A stretch of 12,001 bases of DNA, from the NCBI GenBank assembly GCA_019308625.1, contig JAFDHU010000151.1, positions 1 to 12,001 on the forward strand, in the 5' to 3' direction. The position numbers were made by a program, and so were the translations under genes. The stretch is from Deltaproteobacteria bacterium (lineage in GTDB: Bacteria > Desulfobacterota > Desulfobaccia > Desulfobaccales > 0-14-0-80-60-11). Every line of letters begins with the position of its first letter. The stretch's first letter is position 1. Below, one piece after another: positions 6,403-12,001 of the stretch. The notes beneath the pieces are model-generated. The model saw nothing but the letters and a program-made list of their open reading frames with translations. It made no database searches and was not told the origin of the DNA.

Positions 6403-6454
6403 GAGGGGCAGGGCTCGGCGACCTCTGGCCCCCTCCCCCTAATAACTGGGGGGA
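6403..6454. other. GC-rich inverted repeats after the DUF4198 gene
   Basis: GAGGGG (6403-6408) can pair with CCCCTC (6430-6435), and CCCCC (6435-6439) with GGGGG (6449-6453); the two hairpins exclude each other. No T-run follows directly; GATTTT begins about ten bases on. They may weakly terminate the DUF4198 transcript. The remainder up to 6535 shows no gene. Confidence 0.3.
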
Positions 6455-6535
6455 CGACGGCTCCGATTTTCAACTGTCATATATCGGGTCTATGGCCACG
6501 CCTGTCGCCGTTGCGGTTCCTGCCTGAATAAGTAC

Positions 6536-6563
6536 TTGAATATTTGTCAAGGTTTGGTAGAGT
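6536..6563 (+). promoter_or_regulatory. promoter of the 101-residue conserved gene
   Basis: TTGAAT (6536-6541), a 16-base spacer and TAGAGT (6558-6563) fit a sigma70 promoter. They lie in a locally AT-rich stretch about 45 bases before the start codon at 6610. Confidence 0.5.
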
Positions 6564-6609
6564 GAAACGGCCCCTCGGCCATAGTTCTCCCTGCCTGAGA
6601 AAGTGCAAG

Positions 6610-6915
6610 ATGGCCGGTATCAATGATCTGGTCCTGATTTATCTGGACCACAAACCTGCCTTTTATGCCCGCGTAGAGGATATCAGCCCGGATGTCAAGC
6701 CGGGCTGGTACCAGGTGGAATTGCTGGTGCTGACGCTGCCGCCCCAGAGCATGGTGTGGATATTGGAGGGAGAGCATCTTCAGGGAGCGGAATTCACCAT
6801 GGGCGGCAGACCGGTAAGACTGGCTCCGGTTCCCCGCAAGGCCGCACCCCCGCCGGATCGCCCCGGACCGGGAGAAAAGGGCAAGATAATTCCTCTGACT
6901 CGCAACCGGAAATGA
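6610..6915 (+). CDS. Conserved small protein of unknown function (101 residues)
   Basis: Starts MAGINDLVLIYLDHKPAFYA, then RVEDISPDVKPGWYQVELLV, and continues with VWILEGEHLQGAEFTMGGRP. It has no signal peptide or membrane segment. Residues 1-72 look like a compact all-beta domain (SH3-like barrel, inferred from alternating strands), followed by a proline/basic tail (KAAPPPDRPGPGEKGK). I recognise the pattern of a conserved hypothetical protein from sulfate-reducing Desulfobacterota, with the FYARVEDI, KPGW and GxEFTMGG segments, but know of no assigned function. The ATG at 6610 is chosen because the similarity begins there; GAGAAAG gives a modest ribosome site. A longer in-frame reading from 6544 would add an arginine/serine-rich stretch overlapping the promoter. 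It is monocistronic, converging on the broken methyltransferase 42 bases downstream. Confidence 0.7.
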   Translation: MAGINDLVLIYLDHKPAFYARVEDISPDVKPGWYQVELLVLTLPPQSMVWILEGEHLQGAEFTMGGRPVRLAPVPRKAAPPPDRPGPGEKGKIIPLTRNRK

Positions 6916-6957
6916 CTTTCCGAGGGCGGCGTGGATGTTCCGGCGCTTAGGCAGTGC

Positions 6958-7780
6958 TCAGGCGCTGCCGGTCGGGGGCTGCGGGCCGGCAGCCTCATAC
7001 CGGGGATCCTCAGTGTACATCCAGAAATCCTGCCACCAGGGAAGCTTGCGCCACAAAAAGAGCAGTTTGAGGTAGTAGAAATAGCGGTGGCGGTTTAAGG
7101 CTTGCTGCACCTCCCGGGCCAAGTAGGGGGGGATCTCCGGCTGACGGGGAGTTGCCGGCTTGGCCAGAACCTGGAAGGCATCCCGGCGGAAGACCCGGAG
7201 GCGGGTCGCCTGCCAGCCGGCCTTAGCCAGCAGAAGGTTCAAAGTCTCCGGGCAAAAATAGAAGTTGTGAGATAGGGAAAAAAGCCTCACCGGGCTGACC
7301 TTGGGGGCCAGGATGTTGGGGGTCTCCAGAAACAGGCCGGAGTGGGGGTGAGCCAGGTCCTTCAATCGGGCCAGGAAGCCCAAGGGGTCCGGAAAGTGTT
7401 CAATAACGTGGGAGGCCACGAACAGGTCAAACTGCTCCCCCCTCAAATCCGCTTCCTCAAACCTGGCCTGAAGCACTTTGAGGTTCCAATGCCGGCGGGC
7501 GAAGGCGGCTTGGCTGGGGTCGGGCTCCAAACACAGGACTTCGGCCCCCCCAGCGGGCCTGCAGCTTCTTTAAATAACGGGGACTGACCCGGGCGTCCGT
7601 ATGCCACTGCTGCAGGGTGGCACCGGTGAGTTGCCGGTCGCGGTCCTCAATCGCCGGATTGTGGTAAACCAGGCCGCAGCTTTGGCACAAGACAGTGGTC
7701 ACCGTGAGTCCCTGCCGGTGGCGCCGGCTAACGGGACGAGTGAGGTCAAGGTTGCACAAGGGGCAGAGAATAGCCTTCAC
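6958..7780 (-). pseudogene. Zinc-ribbon class I SAM methyltransferase, frameshifted and lacking motif I
   Basis: Starts at a GTG (7778-7780) with AGGAG nine bases upstream. The N-terminus is a zinc ribbon, CPLC (C6, C9) and CQSC (C32, C35) followed by GLVYHNP, as in methyltransferases acting on sugars or polyketide-like substrates. The first frame runs to SPRYLKKLQARWG. The C-terminal part, in another frame, begins AEVLCLEPDPSQAAFARRHW and carries EQFDLFVASHVIEHFPDP (motifs II-III), SLSHNFYFCPETLNLLLAKA and a hydrophobic-aromatic tail. The frames meet at a run of seven G (plus-strand 7545-7551). With six G, LQARWGAEVLCLEPDP reads straight through. Even then the glycine-rich SAM-binding motif I (VLDxGxGxG), expected just before this point, is missing, so about 20-25 residues appear deleted. 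The enzyme is probably inactive. The G-run alone could be a sequencing error. Confidence 0.75.
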
Positions 7781-7829
7781 CGGAGGAGACTCCTGAACTG
7801 CTGCCGGCGGTTTCGGAGGTTGAATTCTG

Positions 7830-7859
7830 TTGTCATCCGGAGCATGCTTTTAATAAAAT
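7830..7859 (+). promoter_or_regulatory. promoter of the B12/radical SAM gene
   Basis: TTGTCA (7830-7835) and TAAAAT (7854-7859) are each 5/6 matches with an 18-base spacer. They sit in an AT-rich stretch (about 7843-7905) that stands out from the GC-rich surroundings. A second -10-like TAGAAT occurs at 7867-7872 without a good -35. The gene starts at 7913. Confidence 0.6.
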
Positions 7860-7912
7860 GTTTTGTTAGAATACTAAAAAATATCCTACTCATCTACTTC
7901 TTAGTCTCTGCC

Positions 7913-9226
7913 ATGCATATCCTTCTGGTCCAGCCCACTACCAAATACCCCGACAGGCGCCCTCTTCGCAGCAGAACCCGCTGGCTTCTGGGCATGACCC
8001 TTCCCTACCTGGCAGGCCTTACCCCCAAGGGTCACCGGGTGACCATAGTGGACGACCGGCTGGGACCCATTCCCTACCACCGGCCTTATGACTTGGTGGG
8101 GATCACCGCCACCTGCGCCACCTCGGAGCGGGCCTATGAAATTGCTGGGGAATTCCGGCGCCGGGGGGTGCCGGTGGTGATGGGCGGCTTTCACGTCAGC
8201 CTGCATCCGGAGGAAGCCCTGGAGCATGCGGACGCAGTAGTAGTGGGGGAGGCCGAGAAGGTTTGGTCCCAAGTGGTAGAAGATGCCGCTGCCCGGCGGC
8301 TTAAGCGCCGCTATCAGGCAGAGGGGTTTCATGACTTGGCGGGGCTGCCCCGTCCCCGGGTGGAGCTTATAGACTTCAGGCGGTACCGGGTGAAAATCGT
8401 GCCCACTCAGACCTCCCGGGGTTGCCCTTATCACTGCGCCTTTTGCGAGGTGCCCATTGTTTACGGCCACACATACCGCCGCCGCCCCATCGGAGAGGTT
8501 ATTGAGGAGATCAAGACCAACACCCGCATAACCGGTCTGAAAAAAGTTTATTTTATTGACGACAATCTCACCGGCCACCGGGACTACGCCAAGGAGCTGT
8601 TCAAGGCCCTGATGCCTCTGGGGATCCGCTGGAGTTGTCTGTGGACCATCAATACTTCCCGGGATGAGGAGCTGCTGGACCTGGCCAAGGCCTCAGGTTG
8701 CTTCCATGTGAACATCGGTATTGAAAACGTTTGCGAGGAGAGCATCTCTTCCATTGAGAAGGTCCAGAACCCGGTAAAGGAGTATGAAACTCTCTTGGAG
8801 CGCCTTCGCCGGCGGGGCATTTTTTATTCTCTGAACTTCATGTTCGGGCTGGACGGCGACTACCAGGAGCTGTTTGACGAGACCCTGGCCTTTTTGAAGC
8901 GGGTCAAGGCACCCTTGGCCTTTTTTAATGTAGCCACCCCGCGGCGGGGCACCCCCATGTGGGAGCAACTGGCCCAGGAGGGCCGGGTGCATAACCCCGA
9001 GGCGGAGAGATACCTGGGCATGGTGTGCAACTTTGTCCCCCGGCATATGACTCCAGAGGAATGTGAAGAGGGGGTGTGGCGCTGTTTTAGGAAGTTTTAT
9101 TCGTTTCCGGCCATTTTCCGTCGTTTTTTCTGGCCCCCCAACTCCTATATCTTCCAGGGCCTGCCCAGCAACCTGTTTTTCCACTGGGCGGCGTCCCGGC
9201 GCATTGACCCGGTGGATTTTTACTAG
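7913..9226 (+). CDS. B12-binding domain radical SAM protein
   Basis: 437 residues. Residues 1-135 form a Rossmann-like B12-binding domain: MHILLVQPTTKYPD, HRVTIVDDRL, DLVGITATCATSERAYEIA and VPVVMGGFHVSLHPEEALEHADAVVVGEAE. The DxHxxG motif of base-on/base-off switching is not evident, as in many BchE-like proteins. The radical SAM cluster is CPYHCAFC (C171, C175, C178), followed by a TIM-barrel region (VYFIDDNLTGHRDYAKELFK, CFHVNIGIENV, FYSLNFMFGLDGD). The C-terminus ends WAASRRIDPVDFY. Members modify lipids, cofactors or antibiotics, with or without methyl transfer; the substrate cannot be told. The ATG at 7913 is where the domain begins. A reading from 7601 or 7844 would translate the promoter region. 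No clear ribosome site precedes 7913. It is tail-to-tail with marC, the stops overlapping by four bases. Confidence 0.85.
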   Translation: MHILLVQPTTKYPDRRPLRSRTRWLLGMTLPYLAGLTPKGHRVTIVDDRLGPIPYHRPYDLVGITATCATSERAYEIAGEFRRRGVPVVMGGFHVSLHPEEALEHADAVVVGEAEKVWSQVVEDAAARRLKRRYQAEGFHDLAGLPRPRVELIDFRRYRVKIVPTQTSRGCPYHCAFCEVPIVYGHTYRRRPIGEVIEEIKTNTRITGLKKVYFIDDNLTGHRDYAKELFKALMPLGIRWSCLWTINTSRDEELLDLAKASGCFHVNIGIENVCEESISSIEKVQNPVKEYETLLERLRRRGIFYSLNFMFGLDGDYQELFDETLAFLKRVKAPLAFFNVATPRRGTPMWEQLAQEGRVHNPEAERYLGMVCNFVPRHMTPEECEEGVWRCFRKFYSFPAIFRRFFWPPNSYIFQGLPSNLFFHWAASRRIDPVDFY

Positions 9227-9876
9227 CCCTGAATAAAGGGAAAGGCCGCCTGCAGGCCGTCAATGACGAACTGCACCGCCAAGGCGGCCAGAATCAGACC
9301 CATTATGCGGGTCATGAGCCGGATGCCGCTTTCCTTGAGAAACTTTAGCAGAGGTTCGGCAAAGCGGAAGACTATGTAAGTGATGAGCATGGTGATGACC
9401 AAGGCGAGGATGATGAGGCCATCTTCCCAAAGGCTGCGGCTGCGGCTGGTCAGAACCAAAACGGTGGAGATGGCCCCGGGACCGGAAAGCAAGGGCACTG
9501 CCAGGGGCACCAGGGCGATGTCCCGGTAATCTTCGGCTGTCAGACTGGAGGAGGTGTCCAGCCGGTGGAAGTGGCCCCGGGCTTCCAGCATGTCAAAGGC
9601 GATGCGGAACAGAATGAGGCCGCCGGCGATCTGGAAGGCGGCCAGGGTGATGCCGAAAAAGATGAGGATGAGACGGCCGGCGAACACAAACACGGTCAAC
9701 ACCGTGAGGGCGAAGAGGCAGGCCCGGCGGGCCAAGGCTCTGGAAGCTTCAGGAGAATAGCCCGCGGACAGGGCCAGAAAAGAAAAGATATTTCCCGGGG
9801 GATCCACGATCACCAAAAGGGAAATCAGGCTGGTGATAAAAAAGCCGGCCGGAGGGGCGGAAATTTCCAGCAACAC
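9223..9876 (-). CDS. marC: MarC-family integral membrane protein
   Basis: 217 residues with about six hydrophobic segments. Family landmarks are SLLVIVDPPGNIFSFLALSAG near the N-terminus (the VDPxGNxP motif, with F in place of P), FGITLAAFQIAGGLILFRIAFDML, and ALVPLAVPLLSGPGAISTVLVL (the conserved PLAxPLLxGPGAI segment). The length matches the family (about 200-220). MarC/UPF0056 proteins sit in the inner membrane. They were once linked to multiple antibiotic resistance, but that role is not supported, and the transported substrate is unknown. The start is a GTG (9874-9876) with AAGG 11 bases upstream, so the start is less sure than the family. It is divergent from the homocysteine-synthesis gene (43 bases between starts) and convergent with the radical SAM gene. 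Confidence 0.9.
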   Translation of the reverse strand: MLLEISAPPAGFFITSLISLLVIVDPPGNIFSFLALSAGYSPEASRALARRACLFALTVLTVFVFAGRLILIFFGITLAAFQIAGGLILFRIAFDMLEARGHFHRLDTSSSLTAEDYRDIALVPLAVPLLSGPGAISTVLVLTSRSRSLWEDGLIILALVITMLITYIVFRFAEPLLKFLKESGIRLMTRIMGLILAALAVQFVIDGLQAAFPFIQG

Positions 9877-9919
9877 AGGCTATCGGACCTTGGGGGCACA
9901 GGGGGTTGCGAGACAAGCC

Positions 9920-11125
9920 ATGGCCAAATTTCAAGTAAATAAGACATACCAGGAAATCAACGAGAAAATCAAGCAGGGCAAAGCAGTGGTGGTTACTGCC
10001 GAAGAAATGGTGGGCATCGTCCGGAAAAAGGGCGAGGTGGCCGCGGCCCGCCAAGTGGACGTGGTTACCACCGGCACCTTCTCTCCCATGTGCTCCTCCG
10101 GGGCCTTTCTGAATTTCGGTCAGGCCAAGCCACCCATCAAGGCCTCCATCGTGAGGCTGAATAACGTTCCGGCCTACGCCGGCCTGGCCGCAGTGGACAT
10201 CTATATCGGGGCCACCGAGCCGGCCGCAGATGACCCCTTGAACAAAGTCTATCCCGGAGAGTTCAAATACGGCGGGGGACACGTCATCCAGGACCTGGTG
10301 GCCGGTAAGGCCGTCCACCTGGTGGTGGAGGCCTATGGCACCGACTGCTATCCCAACAAGCGCCTGGCCAAAAACATCACCTTGAAGGAAATGGTGAACG
10401 CCATTCTTTGTAATCCCCGCAACTGCTACCAGAATTACAACTGCGCGGTAAACCTGTCCAACCGCACCATCTACACCTACATGGGGCCTCTGAAGCCCCG
10501 GGCCGCCAACGCCAATTACTGCACCTCCGGAGAGTTGAGTCCGCTGTTCAACGACCCGTTCTACCGCACAGTGGGTATCGGCACCCGCATTTTTTTGGGA
10601 GGGGCGGTAGGCTACGTGGTGTTCCCCGGGACCCAGCACCACCCGGAGCGGCCCCGGGGCGACAATGGCGTGCCTCTGGTGCCGGCGGGAACCCTCATGG
10701 TGGTGGGGGATTTGAAAAAGATGAGCCCCCGGTACCTGGTGGGGGTGAGTATCCTGGGCTACGGCTGCTCCCTGGCGGTGGGGCTGGGGGTGCCCATCCC
10801 CGTGCTGGATGAGGAGATGGCCCATTACTGCGGGGTCAGCGATGCCGAGCTCTTTGCCCCTATTGTGGATTACGGCAGCGACTATCCCGCTGGCATGAGC
10901 CGCATTTTGGGTCAGGTAAGCTACGCTGAGTTGAAGAGTGGCAAGATAAAGCTGGATGGTCAGGAGGTGGCTACCGTGCCCCTCTCCAGCCTGGTGCGGG
11001 CCCGGGAAATCGCCAACCTGCTCAAAGAGTGGATAGAGCAAGGCCAGTTCTTCGTAAGCGAGCCGGTGGAACGCCTACCCCTGAGCCAGGAGAAGCCGCC
11101 CCCGCACTTCACTCATGAAAGCTGA
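9920..11125 (+). CDS. DUF39 homocysteine biosynthesis protein (L-aspartate semialdehyde sulfurtransferase type)
   Basis: 401 residues. The family signature is clear: TYQEINEKIKQGKAVVVTAE (9-28), then VDVVTTGTFSPMCSSGAFLN (46-65), VPAYAGLAAVDIYIGATE (83-100), AYGTDCYP (138-145) and CTSGELSPLFNDP. C58 and C143 lie in the two most conserved motifs and are the likely sulfur-carrying cysteines. Related proteins in methanogens (MA1821 type) convert aspartate semialdehyde and sulfide to homocysteine with a ferredoxin-like partner, replacing O-acyl-homoserine routes; many sulfate reducers carry the same family. Here there is no CBS-domain tail, unlike the long archaeal form, and no NIL/ferredoxin partner gene beside it. 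Instead a LarE-type gene follows 33 bases on. The ATG at 9920 matches the family start, though no strong ribosome site is seen. Upstream codons from 9833 are unlikely because they overlap marC. Confidence 0.88.
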   Translation: MAKFQVNKTYQEINEKIKQGKAVVVTAEEMVGIVRKKGEVAAARQVDVVTTGTFSPMCSSGAFLNFGQAKPPIKASIVRLNNVPAYAGLAAVDIYIGATEPAADDPLNKVYPGEFKYGGGHVIQDLVAGKAVHLVVEAYGTDCYPNKRLAKNITLKEMVNAILCNPRNCYQNYNCAVNLSNRTIYTYMGPLKPRAANANYCTSGELSPLFNDPFYRTVGIGTRIFLGGAVGYVVFPGTQHHPERPRGDNGVPLVPAGTLMVVGDLKKMSPRYLVGVSILGYGCSLAVGLGVPIPVLDEEMAHYCGVSDAELFAPIVDYGSDYPAGMSRILGQVSYAELKSGKIKLDGQEVATVPLSSLVRAREIANLLKEWIEQGQFFVSEPVERLPLSQEKPPPHFTHES

Positions 11126-11158
11126 GGGCCACTGGTCTTCTTTGCCCTCTGATTTCCT

Positions 11159-11920
11159 ATGGTTGCCGTAATCACCGCCTTCAGAGAGTACGTGCGCGGC
11201 GTGGACCGGGTGGTGCTGCTGTTTTCGGGCGGAGCGGACTCCTCTCTGCTTTTGGCCTTGGGCGCGGCGGTTTTGGGAGATCGGCTTACCGCCCTGACCT
11301 TCACCGGCCCCCATACCGCGCCCGGTGAGCTGGCTTCTGCCTGGAGTTTGGCCCGGCGCCTGGGGGTGCGGCATCTGGTGCGGGAGATGGATCTCCTCAC
11401 GCTACCTGAGTTCCGCTACAACACCCCGGCGCGCTGCTATGCCTGCAAACAGACCCTTACGGCGCAAGGCTGGCAGATGGCCCGGGCCTGGGGGGCCCAC
11501 GCCCTGTGGGATGGAACCAACCGGGACGATCTCAGGGATTTCCGTCCGGGACTGAAGGCCACCAGGGAAGCCGGGGTGGCCAGCCCCCTGCTGGAGCTGG
11601 GACTGGGCAAGCGGGAAATCCGGAAGTTCAGCGCCGCCTTGGGCCTGCCAGGGGACAAGCCGCCTCAGAGCTGCCTAGCCACCAGGTTCCCCTATGGCAC
11701 AGAACTCAGCCGGGAAATTCTGGCCCGGGTGGGCGGGGCCGAGACTTGGCTGCGGAGACGGGGCTTCGGTCACGTCCGGCTCCGGGTGCAGGGGGAGCTG
11801 GCTGTGCTGGAACTGGAAACCGAAGATGTGGCAAGGTTCATGCGGCCCGCCTGCCGCGGCCCTTTCTCGGCTCTGGTGGCTAACCTGGGCTGGCGCTACC
11901 TGGAGGTGGCTTCAAGGTAA
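11159..11920 (+). CDS. larE: LarE-type ATP-dependent sulfur transferase, three-cysteine form
   Basis: 253 residues. An N-terminal PP-loop, FSGGADSS (22-29), adenylates the substrate. Family motifs follow: FRYNTPARCYACK (85-97), HALWDGTNRDDLRDFRPG (114-131), ASPLLELGLGKREIRKF (141-157) and QSCLATRFPYGTELS (170-184). LarE inserts sulfur into the precursor of the nickel-pincer nucleotide cofactor used by lactate racemase (LarA). The single-cysteine form sacrifices its own cysteine sulfur at the position of C172. This protein also has a CxxC (C93, C96), so it has the three cysteines of the [4Fe-4S]-cluster type, which can act catalytically. No larA, larB or larC is in the window. The ATG at 11159 lacks a clear ribosome site. 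Tandem with the homocysteine-synthesis gene, it probably shares its transcript, so a role in sulfur delivery there is a reasonable alternative. Confidence 0.87.
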   Translation: MVAVITAFREYVRGVDRVVLLFSGGADSSLLLALGAAVLGDRLTALTFTGPHTAPGELASAWSLARRLGVRHLVREMDLLTLPEFRYNTPARCYACKQTLTAQGWQMARAWGAHALWDGTNRDDLRDFRPGLKATREAGVASPLLELGLGKREIRKFSAALGLPGDKPPQSCLATRFPYGTELSREILARVGGAETWLRRRGFGHVRLRVQGELAVLELETEDVARFMRPACRGPFSALVANLGWRYLEVASR

Positions 11921-12001
11921 CAGCTTTCCTCTCCCTGCCTGCTACGCTGCTGGCCCGAGGATCCCGAGGCCCTAAACTGCGAGGACAGGCGGCTGCCTGA
12001 C
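11921..12001. other. no feature recognised at the right edge
   Basis: These 81 bases after larE contain no convincing ORF, hairpin with T-run or promoter. Confidence 0.4.

Noticed and set aside
7601..7912. N-terminal extension of the radical SAM gene
   Set aside because: It would overlap the methyltransferase gene and translate the AT-rich promoter; the B12-binding domain starts cleanly at the ATG at 7913.
9749..11041. 430-codon open frame on the minus strand opposite the homocysteine-synthesis gene
   Set aside because: The plus-strand protein has family motifs along its full length; the reverse frame has none and also overlaps the start of marC.
5548..11920. A dedicated nickel system linking DUF4198 uptake with LarE
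   Set aside because: The genes are more than 4.7 kb apart with unrelated and oppositely oriented genes between them, and no lar or Ni transporter genes are present.
1..12001. CRISPR array, insertion sequence or prophage
   Set aside because: No regularly spaced repeats, transposase or phage genes were found on either strand. The Prim-Pol-like gene alone is not evidence of a mobile element, since its catalytic motifs are lost and no integrase is near.

Overview
This is a GC-rich (roughly 60%), densely coded window. It fits a strictly anaerobic, sulfate-reducing or syntrophic Desulfobacterota (former Deltaproteobacteria), possibly a Desulfobacca-like lineage. The assignment is an inference. It rests on a DUF39 homocysteine-synthesis protein typical of anaerobes, a B12-binding radical SAM protein, a small conserved protein of a type I associate with this phylum, and the codon use. 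I see no rRNA, tRNA, CRISPR array, insertion sequence or prophage gene.

Layout. (1) 1-413: the 5' part of a minus-strand TrpB2-type PLP enzyme, with a near-consensus promoter, running off the left edge. (2) 610-4722: four same-strand genes that look like one transcription unit. They encode a protein with a degenerate primase-polymerase (Prim-Pol) fold and a coiled-coil tail, a PilZ-like protein with two membrane helices, a stand-alone MinD/ParA ATPase, and an HD-GYP-type phosphodiesterase. PilZ plus HD-GYP points to cyclic-di-GMP signalling at the membrane. The Prim-Pol-like partner is unexpected and is the best candidate here for an undescribed system. (3) 4723-5304: a spacer with a strong hairpin, then a short broken gene that may be the collapsed remains of a PLP-dependent decarboxylase. 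(4) 5384-6390: a sigma70 promoter, a structured leader ending in a terminator-like hairpin, and an exported DUF4198 (nickel/cobalt-uptake type) protein. The arrangement suggests transcription attenuation. (5) 6536-6915: a small conserved gene with its own promoter. (6) 6958-7780 (minus): a zinc-ribbon methyltransferase with a frameshift in a G7 run and no SAM-binding motif I. (7) 7830-9226: a B12/radical SAM gene behind an AT-rich promoter, ending tail-to-tail with a MarC membrane protein (minus, 9223-9876). (8) 9920-11920: an aspartate-semialdehyde sulfurtransferase-type homocysteine-synthesis protein followed 33 bp later by a three-cysteine LarE-type sulfur transferase. The pair suggests a sulfur-handling unit.

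Functional threads: c-di-GMP and spatial regulation (610-4722), metal uptake (5548-6390), and sulfur incorporation (9920-11920). LarE enzymes normally serve the nickel-pincer cofactor, so the metal-uptake gene and larE could be linked, but the window alone does not show it. Two genes are broken, both at or near G-runs, so sequencing error must be considered beside real decay.
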